From an uncultured Brevundimonas sp. (GTDB taxonomy: Bacteria > Pseudomonadota > Alphaproteobacteria > Caulobacterales > Caulobacteraceae): a stretch of DNA of 16,448 bases. Shown piece by piece: positions 8,001-14,615 of the stretch. The stretch lies in assembly GCA_946481425.1 (NCBI GenBank), contig CAMLNT010000033.1, positions 1-16,448 on the forward strand. Reading direction: 5' to 3'. Each line of letters starts with the position of its first letter. Positions within the stretch are counted from its first letter, which is position 1. The position numbers and the translations under genes are program-made. The notes below the pieces were generated by a model. It saw only the letters and a program-made list of their open reading frames with translations. It searched no databases and was not told where the DNA came from.

Positions 8001-9185
8001 TCAGGCCCCCGGCAGCTTGAGGATGTGCTTGGCGAGAATGTTGAGCTGCACCTCACTGGTCCCGCCCTCGATCGAGTTGGCCTTGGTGCGCAGCCAGTCG
8101 CGGGCGGCCTTGCCGCCGTGCGACCGCTCGCCTTCCCATTCCAGGGCGTCGATGCCGCCGGCCGCCATCAGGGCCTCGTGGCGGCGCTTGTTCAGCTCCG
8201 AGCCGTAGTATTTCAGCATCGAGGCGACGGCGGGGTGGGCCTGGCCCGCCTTGACCTGGTCGCCGACCCGCTCGAGCGAGGCCCGGAAGGCGATGGCGTC
8301 GATGTCGAGATCAGCGATGCGGGCGCGCAGCATGGGGTCGTCCAGCCGGCCCTGATCGTCGGTCCCGATGGAGTCGCGGGCGACCTCGCCGAGCGGACGA
8401 CCGGCGCCGACCTCGCCCATGGCGCCGATCATGGTGCGCTCGTGAGCCAGGAGCGCCTTGGCGACGTCCCAGCCGCGGTTCAGCGTCCCGACCAGGTTCT
8501 CCTTCTCGACGCGCACGTCATCGAAGAACGTCTCGCAGAAGGGGGACTTGCCGGAGATCAGGGTGATGGGGCGGGTGGTGACGCCGGGAGTCGCCATGTC
8601 GAACAGGACGAACGAGATGCCCAGATGCTTGGGTGCGTCCGGGTCGGTGCGGACGAGGCAGAAGATCCAGTCGGCCTTGTCGGCGTAGGAGGTCCAGATC
8701 TTCTGGCCGTTGACGATCCAGTGGTCGCCCCTGTCCTCGGCGCGGGTCTGGAGCCCGGCGAGGTCGGAGCCGGCGCCCGGCTCGGAATAGCCCTGACACC
8801 AGCGGATCTCGCCGCGCACGATCTCGGGCAGGAACCTCAGCTTCTGTTCTTCGGTGCCGAACTGGAGGAGCGCCGGGCCAAGCATCCAGATGCCGAAGCT
8901 GTTCAGCGCCGGCTGAGCCTTGATGCGGCGAAGCTCGGAAGCCAGCACCTTGGCCTCCTCGCGGGACAGGCCGCCGCCGCCGTACTGTTTCGGCCATTCG
9001 GGCGCGGTCCAGCCGCGGGCGGCCATCCGTTCCATCCAGAGCTTGTGCGCGGGCGTCTTGAAGACGGCGTTGCGGCCGCCCCAGATGGCGTCGTCCTCGC
9101 TCTCGCCCGGGCCCCTGACCTCGGGCGGGCAGTTCTCTTCGAGCCAGGCGCGGGTTGCCGCGCGAAAGGTTTCGAGATCGCTCAT
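8001..9185 (-). CDS. Acyl-CoA dehydrogenase, probable catalytic subunit of a heteromeric enzyme
   Basis: This 394-residue flavoprotein should introduce a trans-2,3 double bond into an acyl-CoA, passing electrons to an electron-transfer flavoprotein. The central domain carries the substrate/flavin segment CQGYSEPGAGSDLAGLQT (130-147) and VNGQKIWTSYADKADW (158-173). The likely catalytic base is Glu249 in LLAHERTMIG, the isovaleryl/long-chain-type position. Glu373 in SIEGGTSEVQ is the alternative. The RxQFG motif expected about 30 residues after Glu249 is missing; GRPLGEVARDSIG stands in that region. That motif is present in the downstream partner. ATG at 9185 follows GGGAGG at good spacing. The N-terminus and RGWTAPEWPKQYGGGG resemble actinobacterial FadE proteins acting on bulky substrates such as steroid side chains, but no degradation genes adjoin, so the substrate remains open. 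Confidence 0.92.
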   Translation of the reverse strand: MSDLETFRAATRAWLEENCPPEVRGPGESEDDAIWGGRNAVFKTPAHKLWMERMAARGWTAPEWPKQYGGGGLSREEAKVLASELRRIKAQPALNSFGIWMLGPALLQFGTEEQKLRFLPEIVRGEIRWCQGYSEPGAGSDLAGLQTRAEDRGDHWIVNGQKIWTSYADKADWIFCLVRTDPDAPKHLGISFVLFDMATPGVTTRPITLISGKSPFCETFFDDVRVEKENLVGTLNRGWDVAKALLAHERTMIGAMGEVGAGRPLGEVARDSIGTDDQGRLDDPMLRARIADLDIDAIAFRASLERVGDQVKAGQAHPAVASMLKYYGSELNKRRHEALMAAGGIDALEWEGERSHGGKAARDWLRTKANSIEGGTSEVQLNILAKHILKLPGA

Positions 9186-9289
9186 GACGGCCGCCTCCCA
9201 ACGGTCGCTCCCGATTAGCAGGGCGCCGCTGGGGAAGGGAACACCGTCGCGGCCTTTCCATGGACGGTCCGAAGGCCTATCTCGCGGCC

Positions 9290-9856
9290 ATGTTCATCCA
9301 GACCGAGCAGACCCCCAATCCGGCGGTCCTGAAGTTCCTTCCCGGGCGCAAGGTGTCCGAGGCGGGACCGATCGAACTTCGCGCGATCGACGCGGCGGCC
9401 GTGTCGCCCCTGGCCGAAGGCCTGTTCCAGCAGGAGGGCGTCGTCGGCGTCTTCTTCGGCGAGGATTTCGTCAGCGTGACCCGGTCCCCAGACGGCCCGG
9501 ACTGGGACGAGATGAAGCCGGGCATTCTCGCGGCCATCATGGACCATTTCGTCTCGGGCCAGCCGCTGATGCGCGGCGAGGCGGCCGGTGCGGCCGAGGA
9601 TGTCTATGAGGGCGAGGCCGCCGAGATCGTGGCGGAGATCAAGTCGGTGCTGGACAGCCGGATCCGGCCGGCGGTGGCCCAGGACGGCGGGGATATCCTG
9701 TTCGACCGGTTCGACATCGAGAGTGGCGTGCTGTGGCTGCATCTCAGGGGCGCCTGCGCCGGCTGTCCGTCCTCGTCCGCGACCCTGAAGGCCGGGGTGG
9801 AAAACATGATGCGCCACTACGTCCCGGAAGTGACCGCCGTGGAGCAGACCCTGTGA
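9290..9856 (+). CDS. nfuA: NfuA/NifU-like Fe-S cluster carrier protein
   Basis: This 188-residue protein is an iron-sulfur carrier that receives clusters from the main assembly machinery and hands them to apo-targets. The N-terminal Nfu domain (about 1-87) opens with MFIQTEQTPNPAVLKFLPG, a family hallmark. The C-terminal NifU-like domain (about 108-182) holds RPAVAQDGGDI and the cluster-binding CxxC in GACAGCPSS (Cys156 and Cys159). The ATG at 9290 is chosen because the family begins with exactly this segment. An in-frame ATG at 9260 would add ten unconserved residues, and neither start has a well-placed ribosome site (GGGAAGGGA lies about 19 bases before 9260). It is divergent from the dehydrogenase pair and heads a rightward series with a lipoprotein gene, tsaB, rimI and fur. 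Physical linkage to fur fits a link to iron status, which is an inference. Confidence 0.93.
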   Translation: MFIQTEQTPNPAVLKFLPGRKVSEAGPIELRAIDAAAVSPLAEGLFQQEGVVGVFFGEDFVSVTRSPDGPDWDEMKPGILAAIMDHFVSGQPLMRGEAAGAAEDVYEGEAAEIVAEIKSVLDSRIRPAVAQDGGDILFDRFDIESGVLWLHLRGACAGCPSSSATLKAGVENMMRHYVPEVTAVEQTL

Positions 9857-9867
9857 AGGAGCTTGCC

Positions 9868-10467
9868 ATGACCCGTTTCGCCCTCCTGCCCGCCCTGGCG
9901 CTGCTGGCGGCCTGCCAGCCGGGATCGCCGCAGGGCGAAGAGCCCGCCGATGCGCCGGCGACCGCGGCCCCGGCGCCGCCGGAACCCTCGCCGGCGACGG
10001 ATGCCCGCGCGGTGTCGACGCGCGGCGTCGGCCCGATCACCGCGGCGACCCCGTTCGACGCGGACGCTGTCCGCGTCCTGTTCCCCGGCGCCCAGGTCGA
10101 GGCCGAGTTCCTGCACGGGGAGGGCCAGCCCACGCCGATCATCACGGTCATCGGCACGGATGAGACGGTGCTGGAGCTTCAGGGCAGGGGCGACGGCAAT
10201 GTCGGACAGGTCACGGTCTCGGGCGGCGCCTTCACCGGTCCCGGAGGCGAGACCCTGATGGCGGCCTGGCCGGACCTGGGCCTGACCGCGGCGGACTGCG
10301 TGATGGGCGAAGGCCGACATACTGGCCAGCCGGTGTGCCGAAAGGCTGATGCGCCGAACCTGACCTATGTGCTGGCGGTGCCCAACTGGGGCCGCAGCGA
10401 ACTGCCGGACCCGACGACCCTGAATGGCCGGGCGCGTCTGGCCGAGATCGTCTGGACGCGGCCCTGA
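9868..10467 (+). CDS. DUF1131 (YfeY)-like lipoprotein
   Basis: This 199-residue protein has a short signal peptide ending in the lipobox LLAAC, so lipidation is expected at Cys16. A Pro/Ala-rich linker (about 17-47) follows, then a folded domain (about 48-199). From memory of E. coli YfeY, an RpoE-regulated lipoprotein, the domain matches in order: VSTRGVGPITAATPF against its VSEQGVGELTASTPL, a cysteine pair late in the domain (here Cys144 and Cys157, perhaps a disulfide), and the ending ARLAEIVWTRP against its KVSKIIWRR. Function is unknown; envelope location is secure. AAGGAG (9856-9861) overlaps the nfuA stop and lies 6 bases before the ATG, so it is co-transcribed with nfuA. Its TGA stop overlaps the probable CTG start of tsaB. 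Confidence 0.8.
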   Translation: MTRFALLPALALLAACQPGSPQGEEPADAPATAAPAPPEPSPATDARAVSTRGVGPITAATPFDADAVRVLFPGAQVEAEFLHGEGQPTPIITVIGTDETVLELQGRGDGNVGQVTVSGGAFTGPGGETLMAAWPDLGLTAADCVMGEGRHTGQPVCRKADAPNLTYVLAVPNWGRSELPDPTTLNGRARLAEIVWTRP

Positions 10468-11099
10468 TCGTCCTCGCCCTAGATACGGCGCTGGGGCTGT
10501 GTTCGGCGGCCGTGGTTGACGATGGCAGGGTGCTGTCAACGCGCTCTGAACCCATGCAGCAGGGCCATCAGGAACGGCTCGCCCCTATGGTTGCGGAGGT
10601 GATGACGGCTGCGGGTGTCGGCTTCGAGGCGCTTGACCGCATCGGTGTGACCGTCGGCCCGGGCTCGTTCACGGGGCTTCGCGTCGGCCTGGCCTTCGCC
10701 AAGGGTCTTGGCCTGGCGCTGGACCGGCCCGTGGTCGGCATCGACAGTCTGGTCGCCATGGCGGCGTCCGAACGCCGCAGCGGCTGCGGGATGGTGCTGA
10801 TCGACGCCCGCCGCGGCCAGGTCTATGTCCGCCGCTTCGATGGCGCGGACCCCACGGGACGCAGCGAGGCGGTGACCGTCGAAAGCCTGCAAGCCGACAC
10901 GCCGCCCGAGTGGGTCGCCGGGCCGGGCTCGAGCCTGGTCGAAACCCTGTGGCCGAGCGCGCGGGTCGACGCGCGGGCGGGGGCTGATCCGGCGTCGGTC
11001 GCGACGCTCGCCGCCGCGGCTGATCCGGAAGCGAACCCGCCCGAGCCGCTCTATCTGAGGGCGCCCGATGCCAAGCTGCCCGGCGGGATCGACCCGTGA
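10464..11099 (+). CDS. tsaB: TsaB, tRNA threonylcarbamoyladenosine (t6A37) biosynthesis protein
   Basis: TsaB is the non-catalytic partner that binds TsaD and, with TsaE, supports t6A formation at A37 of ANN-decoding tRNAs. This 211-residue product has the ASKHA-type start IVLALDTALGLCSAAV, GHQERLAP, and the hallmark GPGSFTGLRVGLAFAKGL (about 65-82). No ATG, GTG or TTG lies in frame at the expected N-terminus. The codon exactly where the family has its initiating Met is CTG at 10464, which shares bases with the TGA of the preceding lipoprotein gene (CTGA). The first standard in-frame start, GTG at 10512, would delete the first beta strand and the LALDT motif. Its own end overlaps the GTG of rimI as GTGA. 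Coupling to upstream translation is therefore likely. Product call is secure; the CTG start is an inference. Confidence 0.9.
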   Translation: MIVLALDTALGLCSAAVVDDGRVLSTRSEPMQQGHQERLAPMVAEVMTAAGVGFEALDRIGVTVGPGSFTGLRVGLAFAKGLGLALDRPVVGIDSLVAMAASERRSGCGMVLIDARRGQVYVRRFDGADPTGRSEAVTVESLQADTPPEWVAGPGSSLVETLWPSARVDARAGADPASVATLAAAADPEANPPEPLYLRAPDAKLPGGIDP

Positions 11100-11506
11100 G
11101 CCCCGAACTGCTGGCCGAGGTCCATGCCACGGCCTTCGACCGGCCCTGGGCCGCCGCGACCTTTCAGACCCTTTGCGGACAGGACGGGGTCCTGGCGCTG
11201 GGCGACCGCGACGGTTTTATCCTGATCAGGACGGTGGTCGACGAGGCTGAAATCCTGACCCTGGCCGTCCGGCCAGAGGCGCGCAGACGGGGCCTGGGGG
11301 CCGATCTGGTCAGGGCGGGCGCCGACGCGTCGCGAGCGAGAGGGGCGGTGAAACTGTTTCTCGAAGTGGCCGACGACAACGCCCCGGCGCTGGCGCTCTA
11401 TCGCGCCGCCGGCTTTGTCGAAGACGGACGGCGAAAAGGCTATTACCCCCGTCCGGACGGCCCGGCGGCCTCCGCGCTGCTTCTGAGTCTCAAGTTGTCG
11501 CACTGA
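11096..11506 (+). CDS. rimI: RimI-type ribosomal protein S18 alanine N-acetyltransferase
   Basis: This 136-residue GNAT-fold acetyltransferase is expected to acetylate the N-terminal alanine of ribosomal protein S18. The acetyl-CoA site is seen as ILTLAVRPEARRRGLGADLV (53-72), with the RxxGxG/A-type loop. The C-terminal half has FLEVADDNAPALALYRAAGF (88-107), holding a Glu and a Tyr at the positions used for catalysis in RimI, and ends with RKGYY. Length and motifs fit RimI better than other GNATs, and its position right after tsaB is a frequent bacterial arrangement. It starts at a GTG overlapping the tsaB stop (GTGA), so translation is probably coupled. The end lies 38 bases before the fur ATG. 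Confidence 0.9.
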   Translation: MSPELLAEVHATAFDRPWAAATFQTLCGQDGVLALGDRDGFILIRTVVDEAEILTLAVRPEARRRGLGADLVRAGADASRARGAVKLFLEVADDNAPALALYRAAGFVEDGRRKGYYPRPDGPAASALLLSLKLSH

Positions 11507-11544
11507 CTTTTCAGCGTCACCGGGCGCGCCTATTGTCCGCGCCC

Positions 11545-11964
11545 ATGGATCGGATCGAAAAACTCTGCATCGAGCGCGGCATGCGCATGACCGAACAGCG
11601 CCGCGTCATCGCGCGGGTGCTCGGCGAGTCCCAGGACCATCCGGACGTCGAGGAGCTGTACCGGCGCGCCTCTGCGCAGGACCCGCATATCTCGATCGCG
11701 ACCGTATACCGGACGGTGCGTCTGTTCGAAGAGGCCGGCGTGGTCGAGCGACACGACTTCGGCGACGGCCGCAGCCGCTATGAAGAGGCCGGCGACGACC
11801 ACCACGACCACCTGATCGACACCAAGTCCGGCAAGGTCGTGGAGTTCTTCGACGCCGAGATCGAGCAGTTGAAGACCGCGATCGCAGAACGGCTCGGCTA
11901 CAAGCTGATTGGCCACAAGCTGGAACTCTACGGCGTGCCGATCGAGGGCGCGGACAAGGCCTAG
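11545..11964 (+). CDS. fur: Ferric uptake regulator (Fur)
   Basis: This 139-residue iron-responsive repressor has an N-terminal winged helix, with the recognition helix around HISIATVYRTVRLFEEAG (48-65), and a C-terminal dimerisation and metal domain. Metal ligands can be placed by alignment with E. coli Fur at a constant offset of one: His32, Glu80, His87 and His89 for one site; His86, Asp88, Glu107 and His124 for the other. The structural-zinc cysteines of E. coli Fur (C93, C96) are Asp92 and Ser95 here, in HLIDTKSGKV. The only cysteine is Cys8. The ATG at 11545 gives the family-typical MDRIEKLCIERG start; an in-frame TTG at 11533 would add four residues. No convincing ribosome site precedes it. 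It lies 38 bases after rimI and may be read from that operon or from its own promoter. Confidence 0.95.
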   Translation: MDRIEKLCIERGMRMTEQRRVIARVLGESQDHPDVEELYRRASAQDPHISIATVYRTVRLFEEAGVVERHDFGDGRSRYEEAGDDHHDHLIDTKSGKVVEFFDAEIEQLKTAIAERLGYKLIGHKLELYGVPIEGADKA

Positions 11965-12084
11965 TCGCCATCCCAGCCAAAGTGCGGCGGAGCGTAGGGA
12001 CCCAGGCTCAGTTACGACGTTTGCATCTAGGCCCCGAATTTTCGCCGCTGACGCGGCCCTTCCCGAGTGATGGCTCCGGGCTTG

Positions 12085-12101
12085 CCTAATCGTCCCTAAT
12101 C
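12085..12101 (+). repeat. Tandem 7-bp direct repeat upstream of the POT transporter
   Basis: CCTAATC occurs at 12085-12091 and again at 12095-12101. The copies repeat every 10 bases, about one helical turn, 39 bases before the transporter start. The spacing would put two protein contacts on one face of the DNA. The region from 11965 to 12139 between fur and the transporter holds nothing else clear. A weak promoter-like pair, TTGCCTA (12082-12088) and GCTCGATT (12103-12110), overlaps it. Confidence 0.4.
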
Positions 12102-12139
12102 CGCTCGATTGCGCGCCCTGTGACCGGGAGACACGACGC

Positions 12140-13855
12140 GTGACGGATACGACCCAGACGGCCGACGGTGGCCGCAAGACCTTCTTTGGCCATCCCCGCG
12201 GACTGGTCGTTCTGTTCTTCGCCGAGATGTGGGAGCGCTTCTCCTACTACGGGATGCGGGCCCTGCTGGTCCTGTTCCTCGTCCAGCACTTCCTGATGAG
12301 CCAGGAGGAGGCGGCGGGCACCTACGCGGCCTATGCCGCGCTCGTCTATCTGCTGCCGATTGTCGGCGGCGCGATCGCCGACAAGTGGCTGGGGGCGCGC
12401 AAGGCCGTGACCATCGGGGCCCTGTTCCTGGTGGCCGGCCACTTCGCCATGGCCTTCGAGGGGACCGGCGGCGACCAGTTCATCACTGTAGGCGGCACCG
12501 AATATGCGGTGGAAACGGTCGGGCGTGACGAGAACCGCCAGCAGTTCGCCATCGGACCGGACGGTGAGCGGACCCCCATCGCCTTCACGGCCGACGGCCT
12601 GACGCGCGACGCCGCGGCCCAGTCGTCCCTGCCGGCCCTGACGCCGCACGACCAGGTCGAGCAGCGGGTGGTGCGTGACATCACGGGCGAGGGCACGATC
12701 CTGTTCGCCATGGCCCTGATCGTGGTCGGCGTGGGCTTCCTGAAGGCCAATATCTCCAACGTCGTGGGCGCCCTCTACGAGAAGAACGACCCGCGACGCG
12801 ACGCGGGCTTCACCTGGTTCTACGTCGGCATCAACCTGGGTTCGCTGCTGGCCAAGATCCTCTGCGGCTGGATCGGCCTGACTTACGGCTGGGCCTATGG
12901 CTTCGGCCTGGCGGGTATCGGCATGCTGCTTGGCCTGATCGTGTTCCAGGTCGGACAGCCCTGGCTGGAAGGCAAGGCAGGCCCGCCGCCGGAGGCCAAG
13001 GGCGCCAAGCTGTTCGGCGTGCCGGTCGAGGCCGCCCTGTGGATCGGCGGCATCGTGACCATCATTCCGGTGTGGCTGCTGCTGCAGCGGCATCACATCG
13101 TCGAGGTCGGCCTGACCTGGCTCGGGCCCATCATCTTCCTGGGGATGCTGCTCTGGTCGGCCTTCGTCCTGAAGGGCGAGACGCGTAGCCGGATGCTGGC
13201 GGCTCTGGTGCTGTGCATCTTCTCTGTGCTGTTCTGGATGCTGTTCGAACAGGCCGGCTCGTCGCTGACGTTGATGGCGCAGAACTCTGTGCACATGCCG
13301 GGCTTCCTGAACGCAGCGCAGTCGAACCTGGTGAACCCGCTGATGATCGTGGTGCTGGGTCCGGTCTTCGCCATTCTGTGGCAGTTCCTGGCGGCGCGGA
13401 ACGCGGAGCCTTCGACGCCCTTCAAGTTCTCGCTGGCGCTGGTGATCATGGGGCTCAGCTTCGTGATGCTCGCCTGGGCGACGGCGACCCAGGCGGACGC
13501 GGTCTTCAAGATCGCCTTCCTATGGCTGGGCCTGACCTATGTGCTGCACACGATCGCCGAGCTGATGATCTCGCCGATCGGCCTGTCGATGATCACCAAG
13601 CTGTCGGCGCCCCGCGTCGTGGGCCTGATGATGGGCGTTTGGTTCCTGTCCTCGTCGCTCGCCCATGCGCTGGGCGGCATCGTGGCCGGCATGACCGCCA
13701 CCGAAACGGTCGGCGGCGTGGTCACCGACCCGGCGGCGGCCCTGGCGACCTATGGGCAGGTCTACAATCTGTTCGGCTGGATCGCGGTCGGCGTCGGCGC
13801 CGTGCTGCTGCTCGGCACGCCGATCCTCAAGAAGATGATGGCCGGGGTTAAGTAA
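12140..13855 (+). CDS. POT-family proton-coupled oligopeptide transporter
   Basis: This 571-residue inner-membrane protein of the major facilitator superfamily takes up di- and tripeptides with protons. The TM1 proton-coupling motif ExxERFxYYG is intact as EMWERFSYYG (29-38). GGAIADKWLGARKAVTIG (76-93) follows TM2. NISNVVGALYEKNDPRRDAG (204-223) and the PTR2 signature FYVGINLGSLLAKILCGWIG (227-246) mark TM4-5. About 14 hydrophobic segments can be seen. Between TM3 (ending near 107) and TM4 (starting near 186) is a polar, Gly/Thr-rich insertion of about 75 residues, predicted periplasmic and absent from E. coli DtpA as I recall it. The GTG at 12140 is supported by GGGAG 9 bases upstream. The TAA stop lies inside an inverted repeat. 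It stands alone, with fur upstream in the same direction and mgtC-like convergent downstream. Confidence 0.93.
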   Translation: MTDTTQTADGGRKTFFGHPRGLVVLFFAEMWERFSYYGMRALLVLFLVQHFLMSQEEAAGTYAAYAALVYLLPIVGGAIADKWLGARKAVTIGALFLVAGHFAMAFEGTGGDQFITVGGTEYAVETVGRDENRQQFAIGPDGERTPIAFTADGLTRDAAAQSSLPALTPHDQVEQRVVRDITGEGTILFAMALIVVGVGFLKANISNVVGALYEKNDPRRDAGFTWFYVGINLGSLLAKILCGWIGLTYGWAYGFGLAGIGMLLGLIVFQVGQPWLEGKAGPPPEAKGAKLFGVPVEAALWIGGIVTIIPVWLLLQRHHIVEVGLTWLGPIIFLGMLLWSAFVLKGETRSRMLAALVLCIFSVLFWMLFEQAGSSLTLMAQNSVHMPGFLNAAQSNLVNPLMIVVLGPVFAILWQFLAARNAEPSTPFKFSLALVIMGLSFVMLAWATATQADAVFKIAFLWLGLTYVLHTIAELMISPIGLSMITKLSAPRVVGLMMGVWFLSSSLAHALGGIVAGMTATETVGGVVTDPAAALATYGQVYNLFGWIAVGVGAVLLLGTPILKKMMAGVK

Positions 13856-13860
13856 CCCCG
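13843..13860. terminator. Inverted repeat around the POT stop codon, possible bidirectional terminator
   Basis: CGGGGTTA and TAACCCCG form a perfect 8-bp inverted repeat with two bases between; in practice the inner A-T pairs would open to give a small loop. It includes the TAA stop and lies 5 bases before the end of the convergent MgtC-family gene. No T-run follows on either strand, so intrinsic termination is uncertain. Confidence 0.35.
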
Positions 13861-13865
13861 TCCTC

Positions 13866-14555
13866 TCAGTCGTCGTGGGGGGTGATCGAGAAGCCGTGCA
13901 GGTTCCGGTCACCCTTCAGCCGCTCGATCAGCGGCCCGACCTGGAGCGGTGCTGATCCCCGCACCTTGACCGTCTGGTCGTGCCAGCGGTCGCCGTCCGA
14001 AATCTCGTGGCCAATCCTGAGGGTCTTGAGACCGAACTCGGCCATCAGGGTCCGGAGCGCCGGTTCGTCCGGAGCGCCCTTGCCGGTCCAGCGCATCTCG
14101 ATGTCGACGGTGGCGACCTGGGGCAGGCGGGCGTCCACGAGGCGCAGGATCGCCAGCACCGCGAGGGTTGCGAAGGCCGCCAGCAGGGCCAGCGGCAGCA
14201 TGCCGACCCCGAACAGCACCCCGATGGCCGAGGTGATCCACAGCGAGGCGGCCGTCGTCAGGCCGTGAACCGAAAAGCCTTTCCGGAAGATCACGCCGGC
14301 GCAGAGGAAGCCGATGCCGGTCAGGATGCCGTGCGACATCCGGGTCGGATCGATGACAATGGTCTGGTCCGGCAGGGCGACGAAGGCCCAGCTGTTCTGG
14401 TGCATGGCAGCCAGCATCAGGACGCAGGAGGCCAGCGCCACCAGGATGTGGGTGCGGAAGCCCGCGGGATGGCCGTGGTAGGTGCGCTCGGCGCCGATCA
14501 GGCCGCCGGTGATCATGGCGCCCGCGACGGGCCAAAGCAGGTTGGAATCGATCAA
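13866..14555 (-). CDS. MgtC/SapB-family inner-membrane protein
   Basis: This 229-residue protein has five hydrophobic segments (about 7-22, 33-51, 75-91, 97-115 and 118-140) and a soluble C-terminal ACT-like domain (about 145-229). Family motifs are GGLIGAERTYHGHPAGFRTH (17-36), GIGFLCAGVIF (80-90) and HGLTTAASLWITSAIGVLFG (97-116). MgtC proteins promote survival in low magnesium and in hosts by acting on ATP synthase or other membrane proteins; most environmental homologues, as here, have no defined role. The start is TTG at 14555, supported by GGAG 7 bases upstream and by the family-typical distance to the first segment. The gene lies 60 bases after the duplicated unknown gene in the same direction, so it may be the last gene of the mnmA series. 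Confidence 0.9.
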   Translation of the reverse strand: MIDSNLLWPVAGAMITGGLIGAERTYHGHPAGFRTHILVALASCVLMLAAMHQNSWAFVALPDQTIVIDPTRMSHGILTGIGFLCAGVIFRKGFSVHGLTTAASLWITSAIGVLFGVGMLPLALLAAFATLAVLAILRLVDARLPQVATVDIEMRWTGKGAPDEPALRTLMAEFGLKTLRIGHEISDGDRWHDQTVKVRGSAPLQVGPLIERLKGDRNLHGFSITPHDD

Positions 14556-14562
14556 GCGATTG

Positions 14563-14566
14563 CTCC
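14563..14566 (-). promoter_or_regulatory. Shine-Dalgarno site deciding the TTG start of the MgtC-family gene
   Basis: GGAG on the minus strand (within CACGGAGCA) lies 7 bases before the TTG at 14555. No ATG or GTG competes at a place that would keep the first membrane segment intact. Confidence 0.6.
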
Positions 14567-14615
14567 GTGAGCAGACGGTCGATCAGGCTAGGACTGATTT
14601 GGCCCGGGCGGCAAA

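Noticed and set aside
7395..9218. 607-codon open frame antisense to the dehydrogenase pair
   Set aside because: It runs through both dehydrogenase genes, has no domain and shows typical shadow composition.
9260..9289. Alternative upstream ATG for nfuA
   Set aside because: It adds ten residues outside the conserved Nfu start and its purine-rich stretch is too far away to act as a normal ribosome site, though it cannot be excluded.
12044..12057. Short hairpin GCCGC-TGAC-GCGGC after fur, considered as a terminator
   Set aside because: The stem is only 5 bp, there is no T-run after it, and it lies 80 bases past the stop. Such pairs arise often by chance in GC-rich DNA.
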